64,000 bases of DNA, taken from Mesostigma viride (taxonomy: Eukaryota > Streptophyta > Mesostigmatophyceae > Mesostigmatales > Mesostigmataceae). Positions within the stretch are counted from its first letter, which is position 1. The number at the start of each line of letters is the position of its first letter. The notes beneath the pieces are model-generated. The model was not told the DNA's origin. It worked only from the letters and a program-made list of their open reading frames with translations, and ran no database searches. The stretch covers positions 1,102,653 to 1,166,652 of the forward strand of contig RPFO01000156.1 in assembly GCA_009746045.1 (NCBI GenBank), read 5' to 3'. The position numbers and the translations under genes were made by a program. Shown piece by piece: positions 11,910-22,827 of this stretch.

Positions 11910-13585
11910 ATGGACGCCCTCAGAATGGAAAAGAAGGAAAGAGACCATCCCTTGCTGCGGCCCTCCTCGCTTCCGGCACCAGTCAAACACCCCGCTTGCG
12001 GTTTTGTAAAGAAATTGAACTCGGTTAGTGAGCGACCTGACCCAATTGCAAGGTTACGGCATTGCAGCAGCCAGGCTTGCGATTTTAGGGGCTGTGCCAG
12101 AGATGTGGCCACACCGTCAGTGCCAGAAGCGTGCGACTCGAGCGCTATGTCGGGAGGTGCGACTTGGCCGCGTCCCGTAGCTCGCATCCTTGAAGCGCTG
12201 GATCCTCGGAGCAGCAACCGCCTGCGATGCGGCGCCGCATGCGAGGGCGCAACCAATGCCGGGTTTGTCGCTGCGCCAGTTAACAAGCACGTGCGCATTT
12301 CCTCTCGGGGCGACGTACTCGAACCTTGTACCATTTTCTCGCTCCCTAAACGTGGTCCCAAAGTCGTCAAGTTCCGAGAACTCGCCGCGGAGGAGGTCTT
12401 CTCAGAGGCCGAAGTCCGGCTCATCAACCAGAGCTGGGCTGTCATCTGCAATCAGGTGGACTCGCCCATGGAGTTCGGAATGGTGTTCTATGATCACCTG
12501 TTCAAGCTGGCTCCGGAGGTCGCCCACCTTTTCTCAACACAAGGGTATGTGCCCGTTTGAAGCCTCTCAACTTCCACTGCATGTCACAGACCGGCCAGCA
12601 CAGGACGTAAAAGTCATGCCATGTCCAGTTCTCGTCGTCTCTCCCTACTCCTGAACTCAGCATGCTCCCCATCCCGGTCTCTGCCTTGTGCCCATAGGCT
12701 GCGGCATTGGACTTCTGTCCTGCTGCACATGAATGCCCGTTACCTTTTGTGTTCTCATGTTTCCTCGTGTGTTTTTTTCGTTCGCTCCTCTGTTTACCTT
12801 TTGTCTTTTTTTGTTTTCCTTTCTTTCTCCAGATGCACCCAGGCGATGTCCTTTGTGCTCATGTTTAAGCACATCGTGGCTTTGCTGCAGCACGTGCCGC
12901 TGCTTGTTGAGTCGCTCGAAAAGTGTGCGCACCGCCACATGCAGTACGGCGTGCTGCCTCAGCACTTCCCGATCGTGGGCGAGGCGCTGATGAGGACCCT
13001 GGTGGAGTTCTTGGGCGGCGACAAGCACCTGGACATCTCAGTCGCGCGCGCGTGGGAGCACCTGTGGAGCATCGTGAGCAAGGTGTGTCAAGATGCAAAT
13101 GTGAAAATATTTGTCGGGCTGCCACACTGCAACTTTGTGCATTAAGCCTGGTAAGAGTAATCCTGAAGCATAAGGTAGAATGTGAGAGTCTGTTGCACTG
13201 GGGCGGTTTCCTTGCGCTGTCAGTTTTGGTTTATAAGCATATAAGCAATTGGAATGCCATGGTCTTCATACCGTTTGTTGCTGCTCTAGCTGTGTGGTTA
13301 TGTTGTGCTTCACTGTCCATTGTCATTGGCCGTGGCATCACAACAGATTGTCGCAATTGCATGTCGCACCGTAACAGCGTATTATTGTCATCTTTCGCTT
13401 TTCCTTTCTCTTAAATAAGCACGCGCATGTAATGGTGATGCTTCCATGTATGCTACGTGCAGATCATGTTGAAAGAGATTGCGCGGGTCGAGCTGCAGCC
13501 TTGCGCCCTCTGCATGGCAGGTGCCACCTGCCCCTGCAAGATCGATGTCAGCGCAATCTTGCCCAAGGCCAACCGCGCTCACTAG
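11910..13585 (+). CDS. Globin, three exons, with long N-terminal extension
   Basis: Predicted exons are 11910-12544, 12833-13082 and 13463-13585, giving 335 residues. Donors GTATGT and GTGTGT and acceptors TTTCTCCAG and ACGTGCAG fit the GT-AG rule, and all phases join in frame (phase 2, then phase 0). The start is the first ATG in the open frame. Residues about 163-310 are a globin fold: FYDHLF and HLF near the CD corner (Phe208), a likely E7 Gln215, and HMQYGV with the proximal heme-binding His247, followed by FPIVGEAL. The spacing resembles flavohemoglobin-like and neuroglobin-like single-domain globins. By family knowledge it binds heme and O2 or NO; the actual role is unknown. The first 160 residues match nothing I know, and the tail carries a Cys-rich CALCMAGATCPC. 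Intron 2 is in helix H, not the classic G7 position. Confidence 0.85.
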
Positions 13586-14010
13586 ATCAGATCTCATTGG
13601 GTGCTACACAGTCCTTATGTACATAGTGTCCTTATTATATAGTGTCCAGGCATAGTTGTCTCACTTCGTACATTGGTGTCCTTATGTAGATAGTGTCGGC
13701 CTTTTGATGAGGCATTTTCAGGCGCACTCTGTCGATTTTGTCCATCGTGTAGAGTCAAATGCCGGCAGAGCTGGTCAGGCCAGCCCTGTCATTCCTCCGC
13801 ATTAGAAAGGGTTCGCTGTGGAGCCACACATATAATTTAGTGAGCAGATTGCGGAAGATCAATCCGCTGCAAACTCGCCTTTTTAACCCGTGTTTTTTCT
13901 TTTTAGAACGCGATGTATTGCATTGTGAGCTATTTGTAGAACACGTCAGAGCATCTAGGGGAAAAAAAATTTCATAGTCATGTGTATACTTTCCTGAATT
14001 AATTAATTAC
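13586..14010. other. Globin 3' flank
   Basis: Contains three spaced copies of a GTCCTTAT-like unit with AGTGTC (13610-13710), and nothing else that I can support. The globin 3' UTR and polyadenylation site are probably in its first part. Confidence 0.4.
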
Positions 14011-14014
14011 TTAA

Positions 14015-14667
14015 CCCTTAGTCCGCTAACCCCCCGACCTGTCGGGGGGTTTGACTGACGGTCGAATTTTGCGCCGCGCCACTTGTGACGGAGGAAAGTT
14101 GTTCGGTGGGTCCGGGAACACTTAGGGACGAAGGTGATGCATAGGTTTGGGGGTAATATTCGCCATAGCCTGGTAATTACAACGTGCATTGAGAATGTAT
14201 CACGTGACTTTGGCGGGAAATTTTCGCTCGCGCGCGCGCATGATGACATATGGCTGCCAACGTGCCGCTGTCACGAAATTTTTGCGTCGCGCGGCTTGAA
14301 ACGGTTCAGAATGTTGCTCAGAATGACGATGCATTATTTTCGTAGGTCAGGCACGGCCAGATTTAATTAATATAGGGTTGGGAAAATACAGGTAGGAAAA
14401 TAGAACTTTCCTGGTCGTCAGTTCCAGACGATTCATAGCTTATCATAGGTCGATTTTCTCCGTATGGCCGGGCAATCTGCGCCAGCCCGGGCATCCAGTT
14501 TGGGTAAGGGACGTCAGCTGCAGCGATTGCTGAGAATGCGGACTAGTTTAGTGGCCATCTTTGCACGGAACATCAACCTGGTAGTCATGGCGGATCATGC
14601 AGTATGCGGCTATGGCGGCCTTTGCCTGTAGATCATCAGTATGTGTGAGACAACTACCCTCCTTCAT
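14015..14667. mobile_element. piggyBac-type MITE, left part only
   Basis: Begins with TTAA (14011-14014) then CCCTTAGTC, followed by a subterminal palindrome CCCCCGACCTGTCGGGGG. It is collinear with the complete copy at 38427-39770 over about 640 bp (shared words include TAGGGACGA, GGTGATGCATAGGTTTGGGG and CGCGCGCGC). Similarity stops where LINE sequence begins. The right end is missing, either deleted or displaced by the LINE. Confidence 0.75.
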
Positions 14668-15265
14668 GCCGCTTCAAGCTGCTCGGCAGTTGGCTTCCCG
14701 ACTGCGAGGACGACATGACGACACGGATCGGCATGGCGTGGGCGCACCACCATGACCACCGCCGCTGGTGGAGCAACCCCGCCCTACCCCGGATCGTCAA
14801 GCGTGACCTCTTCAAGGTCGTCATTCTGACGATCCTGACCTACGGCGCCGAGACCTGGACACTGACGCAGGAGCTGGAGCAACGACTCGACGGCAACGTC
14901 ACCAAGATGCTGCGCATGCAAGGCCCTTAAAACATCCATTTGGGATGGGTTTGCGCGTTTGGGACAGGTTTGCACATTAGTAATGAGGATTTGTACGCTG
15001 ATTTGCCCTATGTTTCCCACATTATTAGGCACAGGCACCTGGGGCTAGCCGGGCACCTGGCCCGCACAGATCAGGTAGACACATCATCAGATAGACTAGC
15101 TGGCACCAAGCCCGCCCAGCCTGGGCGATATGTCCTCACCTGGCGTGCCCCAGGCTGCGCGCGGCAGGGCCGCCACCCGCGTGGACTTTTCGTGATAGAC
15201 TCGGCATGGACATGTGCTACACTAAACGTGACGGGCTCACACCCGGGCAGCCTCCTGGTTTGTCT
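14668..15265 (+). pseudogene. LINE fragment: end of reverse transcriptase ORF (copy A1)
   Basis: Translation gives the segment just after the RT core of a LINE: KRDLFKVVILTILTYGAETW, then a leucine-rich part, then GHLARTDQVDTS. It aligns with the fragments at 15271-15775 and 17430-18433. Stop codons (one at 14928-14930) and frame changes show that it is dead. It is truncated at both ends. The LYGSETW-type block followed by GHLAR is common in endonuclease-type LINEs of the RTE/CR1/Jockey groups; the exact clade is not resolved. Confidence 0.7.
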
Positions 15266-15897
15266 GTAATATGGAGGCAGATGGTACGCATGCACTGGCA
15301 GCTAGGCTAGACGGCACGGTTTACAGGATGCTCCGACAGGTCCTTAACGTAGGTTTTTCCGAGCGTCCATCATCAGAGTCTTTGTATCATGGCATGCCTC
15401 GTGTTTCGGACGAGATTAGGCAGCGTAGGATAGCATTTGTAGGACACCTTGCCCGCATGCACCAGCCAGGTCGACACCACCCTTGGTCTGGCCGGCCCCC
15501 AGCGGCTTGGCCAGCCAGGGCGGCACATTCTGACCTGCCTGGCCTGGCCCCGAGGACATTCCCAAAAGGGTAGGGAAACCTGTCACGAACTACGTTCAGA
15601 TGTTGCTGGACGACCTAGTGGTCCCAGCCCAGTTTGAGCATCGCATCCACTCTCTCTCCCGTCTTTGGACTGCCATGCAGGACAAGACGCGGTGGAAGAA
15701 GATTGTCAAGGCACACACGCCCGACCCTGTGGGCAAGCCACCTCCCCCCAAGCGGAGGAGGCGTTTTGATGAGTAGTGTAGTTAGGATTTTCTAGATAGC
15801 TTAGAGTTAGGATAGTTCGATCACGCGGCTTCCTCCACCCCATCCATCATGGAATATGTGCTACATGACCCCCCCACGGAGGCATGTTATTTAATTT
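15266..15897 (+). pseudogene. LINE fragment: ORF end and 3' tail (copy A2)
   Basis: Starts in LAARLDGTVYRMLRQVLNVG, runs through RQRRIAFVGHLARMHQ, changes frame near 15570, and ends with a basic tail (KPPPPKRRRRFDE) at a stop at about 15775. The 3' UTR contains GCGGCTTCCTCCACCCC and ends CACGGAGGCAT, followed by an (ATTTA)n tail (15887-15910). It is adjacent to copy A1 in the same orientation and overlaps it in ORF content, so it is a second partial copy, not a continuation. Confidence 0.7.
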
Positions 15898-15929
15898 AAT
15901 TTAATTTTTTAATGGTACGCATTCTGGAC

Positions 15930-16230
15930 ATCCCATGTTCCCCTCCCACTGAGGACTTATGCTCACGTGACGCAGTCACGTGTCTATTAATTAATTAATT
16001 AATGGTACACAAGGATATATGGCAAGTAGTGATGAAGGAGACCACCCCCAAGTCTGTGGGGGCTCCGCGTGTGACCGCGCATGGCATTCATAGCGATTCG
16101 GGCCGCGGTGCCCACACCCCTGTAACTAGGACCTAGATAGCTTACACCATCCATTCCATCCCATTTTCCCCTCCCACTGAGGACTTATGCTCACGTGACG
16201 CAGTCACGTGTCTTTTTTTATTAATTAATG
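15930..16230. repeat. Direct repeat pair of about 65 bp in spacer
   Basis: Two near-identical blocks, about 15938-16000 and 16159-16226, contain CTGAGGACTTATGCTCACGT and the imperfect palindrome TCACGTGACGCAGTCACGTG. Both run into TTAAT-rich tails. They may be 3' ends of a small retroposed element. Confidence 0.6.
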
Positions 16231-16698
16231 CCTCCGAATTGGGAGATCATGTAGCACATATTCCATGATGGGGGTGGGGGTGGAGGAAGCCGCGTATAAT
16301 CGAACTAACCTAACTCTAAGCTATATAGTCCTATATAAGAACTTTTGCGGATGACTGTAGGTGTAAGTTGGCGATGCCCTAGGATCCGGAGACGTCCGTC
16401 CTATAGTCAGCGAAAGTTGGTGCGAGAGGTCCCCAGTTCGATTCCGGTCGGATCCATTTGCAGATCGCGTTTTCCGCGTTTTCCACGGACCGGCACTGAA
16501 CGCAAATGGTTTTCACCTTTGCGGCGTGCCAAATCAGAATATAGTCCCTAAAATCCTAACTACACTTACTCAGCAAAACGCCCCTTCCTCTTGGGGGGGG
16601 GTGGCTTGCCCACAGGGGCTGGCGTGTGAGCCTGGACAATCTTCTGCCACCGCTTCTTGTTCTGCATGGCAGTCCAAAGAAGGGAGAGGGAGTGGATT
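16228..16698 (-). pseudogene. LINE 3' fragment (copy C) split by a SINE-like insertion
   Basis: Read on the minus strand, it begins AATCCACTCCCTCTCC, codes the basic C-terminus of the same LINE ORF, and ends with the 3' UTR and GGAGGCAT followed by a TTAAT-rich tail. A 207-bp element (16332-16538) interrupts the 3' UTR. Its 5' truncation point is the same as that of copy D. Confidence 0.7.
16332..16538 (+). mobile_element. SINE-like insertion with tRNA-like part
   Basis: The insertion is flanked by perfect 9-bp direct repeats ATATAGTCC (16323-16331 and 16539-16547) and is absent from the sister LINE copy D. Inside, 16382-16456 looks tRNA-like: a perfect 7-bp acceptor stem (GGATCCG at 16382-16388 with CGGATCC at 16449-16455), discriminator A, and a T-loop/B-box AGTTCGATTCC (16435-16445). 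The D and anticodon arms do not fold well. This fits a tRNA-derived SINE with an internal Pol III promoter, or a decayed tRNA-like retrocopy. Confidence 0.6.
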
Positions 16699-16720
16699 AA
16701 AAAAATTAAATTAAATTATA

Positions 16721-17066
16721 TAACATGCCTCCGTGGGGAGATCATGTAGCACATATTCCTTGATGGGGGGTGGAGGTGGAGGAAGCCGCGTAATCGAACT
16801 AACCTAACTCTAAGCTATCTAGTCTATAAAATCCTAACTACACTACTCAGCAAAACGCCCCTTCCTCTTGGGGGGCCGGGTGGCTTGCCCACAGGGCCCG
16901 GCGTGTGAGCCTGGACAATCTTCTGCCACAATTATTTTTTTTCTAATGAGATTAGCGTAGTACTCCGTGGCATGCCTTTGCGCATGACACGCAAGTACTT
17001 ACTTACTTACTTCTGCCACCGCTTCTTGTTCTGCATGGTAGTCCAAAGAAGGGAGAGGGAGTGGAT
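16721..17066 (-). pseudogene. LINE 3' fragment (copy D), head to tail with copy C
   Basis: This has the same content and the same 5' start (AATCCACTCCC) as copy C. Its 3' tail (16699-16724, ATTTAA-rich on the minus strand) runs straight into the 5' start of copy C, so C and D form a head-to-tail dimer. It contains an 80-bp insertion at 16930-17009. Confidence 0.7.
16930..17009 (-). mobile_element. 80-bp retroposon-like insertion
   Basis: Flanked by 10-bp direct repeats CTTCTGCCAC (16920-16929 and 17010-17019) inside LINE copy D. On the minus strand it starts with AAGTAAGTAAGTAAG and ends in an A-rich tail (GAAAAAAAATAATT), so it was probably retroposed in that orientation. It is too short to classify. 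Confidence 0.55.
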
Positions 17067-17427
17067 TAATTAATTAACTAGAAACATAATTTAATTATTT
17101 CAATTATGCACAAGGCTACACATTTCCATCACCATTCATCTTCATCATCCTGAACGACTCGAACACGCGGACAAGATAATTATACGGCAGGCTCGAGCTA
17201 CCATGGTCCGGATTCTCCCGATTTCTGGCCTGCGCTGGTTGTCTCCTTGATAACTCCGTTGGGAGTATCAATTAAGGGGAGGTGGCACCCCAAAACCCTT
17301 AAAAATTGAACTATGGTAATATCACTTGAAATTCATTTGCACAACGCTAAGTTATGATTGGGGGCACTAAATAACATCTCTAGCACTTGAGCTGTCCATG
17401 CACTTGTTGGGGGTACTACCCCAATAT
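17067..17427. other. Spacer between LINE fragments
   Basis: AT-rich start with TTAATTAATTAA, then unique-looking sequence. No gene seen. Confidence 0.4.
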
Positions 17428-18433
17428 ATACGCCAATACCTGTTCATTATTGTGGTCGAATACGTAATGATTCAGGCGCGCAAGCGATTTGCCCGCATCG
17501 TGGGTAGGGAACCAGGGGTGCAGGTTGCTAACAAATTCTGGCATGGCGGAGCGGACACGGAGATTCGGCTGGCAGACATCATCTACGCAGACGACACCAC
17601 CCTCTTCGAGGACACTGGGCACGTGCAGACATGGCTTGACTGCCTGGCTATCGAGGCTCGGGCAGTGGGGCTTGAGGTCAGCAAGAAGACAGAGGCCCTG
17701 GCGGTTGGGCTCACCCACTCACCGCCACCCCTCTATCTCCGAGGTCGACGGCTCTCAAGTCCTGTATCGGGACCGCGTCAAGCTGCTGGGCAGCCTGCGG
17801 CCCCAGCTGCGAGGTCGATGTGGACCATCGCATCTCCCTCGCCTGGCACGCTTTACGCCAGTACCGGGCCCTGTGGCGCAAGCCCCTGGGCAAGATCGAG
17901 AAACAGGACCTGTTCAAGGTCCTCGTCCTTCCTGTTCTCACGTATGGGGCCGAGACGTGGACCCTCACCGCCGACCTGGCCCGCAAGCTGGACGGCGCGG
18001 TCACCACTGACATGCTGCGTTCCATTTTCAGAGTAGGATATGCTGCTCATGTCCGCAATGAGGCCCCTGTACCAGGGCATGCCATATATCACCAGCACCA
18101 TTAAGCAGCGGCGCCTGCAGCTAGTAGGGCACCTAGCTCGCACCAACCAGGTAGACACCTCACGTGGCCCCCCCGGCCGCAGGACTGCGACCAGCTCAGC
18201 CTGGCCGGCACCTCCTGACGTGGGCCGGGCCCCCTGATGTTAGACGCCGCAAGGCCCGCACCTTCAAAGAACAGCTAGAGGACATGGGGGGCCTAGGCCT
18301 CTCCGTGATTTGGAAGAAGATGATGGACAAGGCCAAGTGGGCCCAGGTCATAGAGGACAACGAGCCCCCTCCTGTGGGGAAGCGCCCGCGTGTGCAAACC
18401 CGTGGGAGGCACGCCAGATGTCAGCTCCCCTAG
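17428..18433 (+). pseudogene. LINE fragment with RT catalytic motif (copy E)
   Basis: This is the longest fragment of the LINE family seen here. It starts within the RT domain, contains the catalytic box YADD (ADIIYADDTTLFED, about 17576-17617) and the downstream GLEVSKKTE block, then DLFKVLVLPVLTYGAETW, QRRLQLVGHLARTNQ and a basic C-terminus (PVGKRPRVQTRG) ending at 18433. Frame changes lie near 17720, 17790 and 18040, so it is inactive. The 5' half of the element (endonuclease and RT fingers) is missing, which is usual for 5'-truncated LINE insertions. Confidence 0.75.
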
Positions 18434-18439
18434 CCCCTA

Positions 18440-19713
18440 AATGGTCTTGCTGCCGATTTTCCGCCAAAAAGTGACTTACAGCCGATTTGTCGGCACCTAC
18501 TCGGGGGACCAGTTTGCGAGAATACTATTGGGAATCAGGAAACGTTTAGCTGAGAAGAACGAAAGTTCATAAGTTTCTCCAGAACATGATACTAGGGTCT
18601 GCTATATTTTGACCAAGTTTAACAGGTGTTCCAGACCGTCAAAGTACAAGGGGTCAGGGTACTTTTTCACGTACAACGTGCATTCCGGAAAACGACGACC
18701 TGGCCATGGCGGCTTGCGCCCACGCATGGCATTTACGTTTGCGTTCGAATTTTCTGGCCAAACTTAGGATATTGATTTTATACGTCCTAAAGATCATACA
18801 GGCCAATTTTTGGTTCGCGGGAATGCCATTTGATAGGTGTCGGCAGCGTTCTTGCTGGAAAAAACTGCGATCAGGCCGGACGATAGAAACGTTGACAGCA
18901 ATACCTTTCCGGCGTATTTTAAAGGACATACTGGTTTCTTTGTACTTTTTATTATGATTTGTAGTCGTAAACGTGCAAGGGTGGCCAGAAATCGCCGAAT
19001 CCAGCGACCATGCTGCACAACTTTGGTGTGCCGAAATGCGCCATTTTGCGGCCACCGCCTGGGCCAAGGTAACGCCATCCATGCCTGGTAAAGCTTAAGC
19101 ATCGTTTTCCTATCGATGTTTGACGTTTAATATATATACGTTCTAGCTTGTGTAGCACATTCTTTTTGCATTATTCATGCTCTTTCTTGACCCTGGCCTG
19201 GCCCCTTTCTAAAACACCCTTCTTAGATGCTTCCCTCAGTCAGTTGACCTGCCACAGGGTGATGGTGATAAGTTTTAGAGGCTGTATGGGTTTGAATACC
19301 TCCATATATGTTTGTTATACATTTCCCACACACATATTGCATGAGTGTGAGGCAGTTGGCTGGTCTCTGTGGCATCATCAAGCATGTAACCGGTGAGTAG
19401 AAGCTTCCCATTGTCAGCATGTGCCACCAGGTGTGCTGGCCATCACCTGGAAAGCTATAGCAGCTTAGGCCTAGTTTATCCTTGCTAGGGCAGGCTGAAA
19501 TAGGCTTAAAATCACTAGTTTGTTGGTGGCTGCCTCCTAGAATGCATGCCTTGCGTAGGGTATCCGTAAGTACCACGTTACCTACGTGCATGGACAAGGT
19601 GGCACCTGCACATAGGTGCCATGTAAGGGCAGTGTGATGATGCAGTTATGTTTCCCCATCATTGTGGAAGGGAAATGTATTGTTTGGCATGGTTGGGGGC
19701 CATATTAGTAGGT
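18440..19713. other. Spacer without recognised gene
   Basis: Open frames on both strands near 18650-19100 overlap each other and show no family features. I see no transposon ends here. Confidence 0.4.
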
Positions 19714-21125
19714 ATACTCCGTCAAGTGTATCCATTTGGATACACTTGCACCCCCCGCCACGTGGCAAAATATTGCGCGAGCGCCGCGCCATCGGGTACG
19801 GATGTAAGTGGTCAGGCAACTCGGGACAGACCCAATGTCAACGTAAATGCATAGGTTGGTGGGATAATTGCGCCATAGCCACCTGAATACCACGTTGCCA
19901 GGCTGTGCATCACGTGACTTTTGCTAACATTTTTGACCGTTGCGCGCGCGGATAGCGAGATATGGCGTCAACCTGCCATTTGGTGGAAATTTGGGGTTCC
20001 GCAGCTTGAAATGGGTCAGATGATGACCCCTGAACGATGATGCATTATGTTGGTTCGTCAAGAATTATCAGATTCACGGAACTGTGAAAATACGCAGTGG
20101 TTATTATCTCTGTCTTGGTCGCCACCATCAGAAGAGACGTCCCGTTTGGTATCGCCGGTTTCTTTTTGGTTTCTTGGTAGCTTCTTTCCGCCAGGGCCTT
20201 ACATTGTTTTACGGAAGTCCGCTGCGCACCATCTGCTGGGAACGTCGACGCGTTAGACGTCATCTTTGCATAGATAAATCAACATGGTTATCATGACGGA
20301 TGCATGGATAGAGCGGCTATGGCTGCCTGTGCCACTAGCATCAGTATCCGGGACGTATGAGCATGTCGGCCAGCGGAACCCGGCCAGGTCGTGATCGAGG
20401 CAGATGCGGCGATTCGTTTCCGTGTTGGTTGCCTGGAAACTCGTACGTTCATACATGTCTGATGGTGGATATATTAGTGGTAATTGCAACTGCCTTCCAT
20501 GCCTGCTCAATTAATTAATTAATTAATTAGACTCGTGCTCCCGTTGGGGAGTCACGGTCCATGCCTGCTCAAGGAGGGGTATTAGCCATTATGTTGCACA
20601 GTTTGTGGCATTTCTTGGGGGGATACCGTTCAGTGAGTGTCAGGTGGCTTCATATTTGTATTCCAGCATATTTGGCAGTCTATTGTGGTCAATTATATTG
20701 CATCATTGTATGGCATGGCACAGTTGGCTGTTTGCGCGCGCGTAAGCCACACACGTAAACGCGGGCATGGTATGCGTCAAATGGGCTATCCGGGTAGTTT
20801 GACCAAAGGAAAGCACCATTGGACTATATCCAACTAAATTGTCCAATGTTGGGTTTGAGGTTTCTGACCCTCCCCTCAGTAGAAGGGGGGGGGGTATACT
20901 TTTTCTTGGCACAAAATGATCGTCTTTTGGCTCACTTTGACTGAAGGTATCATCCAAAGGACTAATTAGACTCATGACATTATTGCATATTATGAAAGCC
21001 CTTGAAGTGTAGATACTCCTAGCATCTTGGTTGGGGGTCAGTATTTGGAGTTGTGGTCTATGAGTTATGATTTTTGGCAATTTTAGGGGTCTGAAAGTGC
21101 CAAAAATGGCCTGATGACGGAGTAT
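19714..21125. mobile_element. MITE-like element related inside to the piggyBac-type MITE, different ends
   Basis: Ends are short inverted repeats ATACTCCGTCA (19714-19724) and TGACGGAGTAT (21115-21125). A subterminal palindrome AGTGTATCC...GGATACACT follows the left end. Inside, 19840-20040 resembles 38560-38760, and 20790-21110 closely follows 39430-39750 (shared words include AAAGCACCATTGGACTAT and GAAGTGTAGATACTCCTAGC). TTAA is not present at its ends and I could not find a target duplication. It encodes nothing that I recognise. Confidence 0.65.
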
Positions 21126-22330
21126 GGGTAGGATGTAGATGAGTATGTTAGGACCTGCCAATCTTGTCAGGAGATGAAACCTAACAATGTAGGACAGATA
21201 GCAGAGCCTAGGACCCTTCCTGACCCCATCATGCCGTGGGATTCCCTTATGATGGATTTTGTAGGACCTTTTAGAAAGAATGATAAGGGTAATGCTCAGA
21301 TCCTTGTGTTTGTAGATCGCTTTACGCGTATGTGCCATCTCGTGCCTTGTCCCTTGGAGCTCACCGCACGCGATTGTGCACGCCTATACCTCAATAATGT
21401 TTATAGATACCATGGTTTGAGTATAGGCAGTTTATTTCTGACAAAGATAAGTTATTCACTTCTGATTTTTGGCAGCAGTTTTTCGCTGCTATCGGTACCA
21501 AGGTCACCTTCGGTACTGCCTACCACTCCTCCTCTTCTCATTTAGTAGAACGTCTTAATAGGGTAGTGGAAGAAGCTCTGCGGCACAATGTGAATGGTTC
21601 TGGGAGTGATTGGGAGGATTATCTATGTCTGGTAGAGTTTTCCCTTAGCAATTGCCCTCAGGCTGCGCATGGTTATACGCCTTTCTTCTTCCTAGATATA
21701 CTGGTAGACAACCTCTTACCCCTACCTCTCTCTTAGCCAGTCCTTTAAGGGACAAGGATGATGTGTCCCGGGATACCGTAGAAGGTGTGCAGGCGTTATT
21801 AGATAAGATGAAGAATGCACACGACAACGCTATTGCAGGGTACCATAGGGCTCAGGCCAAGTACCTTGCTAGGTTGCGTGCCTCATTAGATAGAAGAGCA
21901 CCTGAGATAGATATAGGAGATTTAGTCTTAGTAGAAGGCCCCCGTGTTGGCCGATTTGCTCACAAGTTCGAAGCTGAACTTAAAGTGAAACTTAGGCCCG
22001 CCTTCTTAGGACCCTTCCGGCCGTGTGTTGTCTAGAGTAGGTAATTTCTTGTATGAGATAGATATCCCTACCTCTTGGCAGACCCATTCGCGCATCTTCC
22101 ATAGAAGCCAGCTGAAACTTTATCACCAAAGCACGTTCGCTGGTAGAGAATTAGCCCCTGCCCCTTTAGAGCATAATCCTGATACTGGTGAGGTAGAAGA
22201 CGAGGTAGAGAGTATCGTGGCCCATAGGGACATAAAAAGGGGCCGCGGTACTCAACGCCAGCATAAGGTGAAGTGGATGTATGCTCGTAGCGAGGTAGAT
22301 AAAGTATGGTATACACGGAGAGTGAGTTAG
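21126..22330 (+). mobile_element. Ty3/gypsy chromovirus fragment (fossil)
   Basis: Contains the second half of an integrase zinc motif (CQSCQEMK), the integrase core (DFVGPF, VDRFTRMCH, HLVERLNR), the C-terminal domain, and a chromodomain-like end (VESIVAHRDIKRGRG, about 22200-22327). Only the 3' part of pol is present, with a few breaks and no recognisable LTR. It starts directly at the right end of the MITE-like element at 19714-21125. In chromoviruses the chromodomain steers integration to modified histones. Confidence 0.85.
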
Positions 22331-22620
22331 ATGGTTGTAGCCGCCTGTTGCAGGACTACAAAACCCTGCACCAGCTCTAGCTGTCGACCTGCCCCTCTCT
22401 TATATTATTCCTGCTGTCGATGGGTGGTTGGTTGTCCCCTCCCCTCCGCAGCCATCATGGCGGAACCTACCCCTCCGACGGAGACCCTGCCGCCTACCCC
22501 TAAGCACACCTGGAATTGTACTCCAGCACTAGTACAATTTGACTTTTTTTCAACTTTGTTATTTTGTACCTCCCTTAGGTCCAAAGCTAGGAGGTAAGTG
22601 TCTCATCATGTTTTGACACC

Positions 22621-22716
22621 GTTGCACCGTTGCACCGTTGCACCGTTGCACCGTTGCACCGTTGCACCGTTGCACCGTTGCACCGTTGCACCGTTGCACC
22701 GTTGCACCGTTGCACC
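22621..22716. repeat. 8-bp minisatellite (GTTGCACC)12
   Basis: Twelve perfect copies of GTTGCACC. It is followed by a spacer of about 110 bp (ATAAAACTACCATTTTATG...) that recurs after the next array, so array plus spacer is itself a duplicated unit. Confidence 0.95.
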
Positions 22717-22827
22717 ATAAAACTACCATTTTATGATTTTGTATGGTGTCATGAGGTAACATAACGTCCAATACTAATGTTATAATGTCCACAAGCACTG
22801 CCTAAAGTGGGGTGCCACTGTGCCACC

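Noticed and set aside
16382-16456. Functional tRNA gene
   Set aside because: Acceptor stem and T-loop fit, but the D and anticodon arms do not fold and it lies inside a retroposed insertion.
14011-21125. One large piggyBac element split by LINE insertions
   Set aside because: The interior at 19840-21110 is related to the truncated copy at 14015, but it has its own different inverted ends and overlaps the same internal region, so these are two separate elements.
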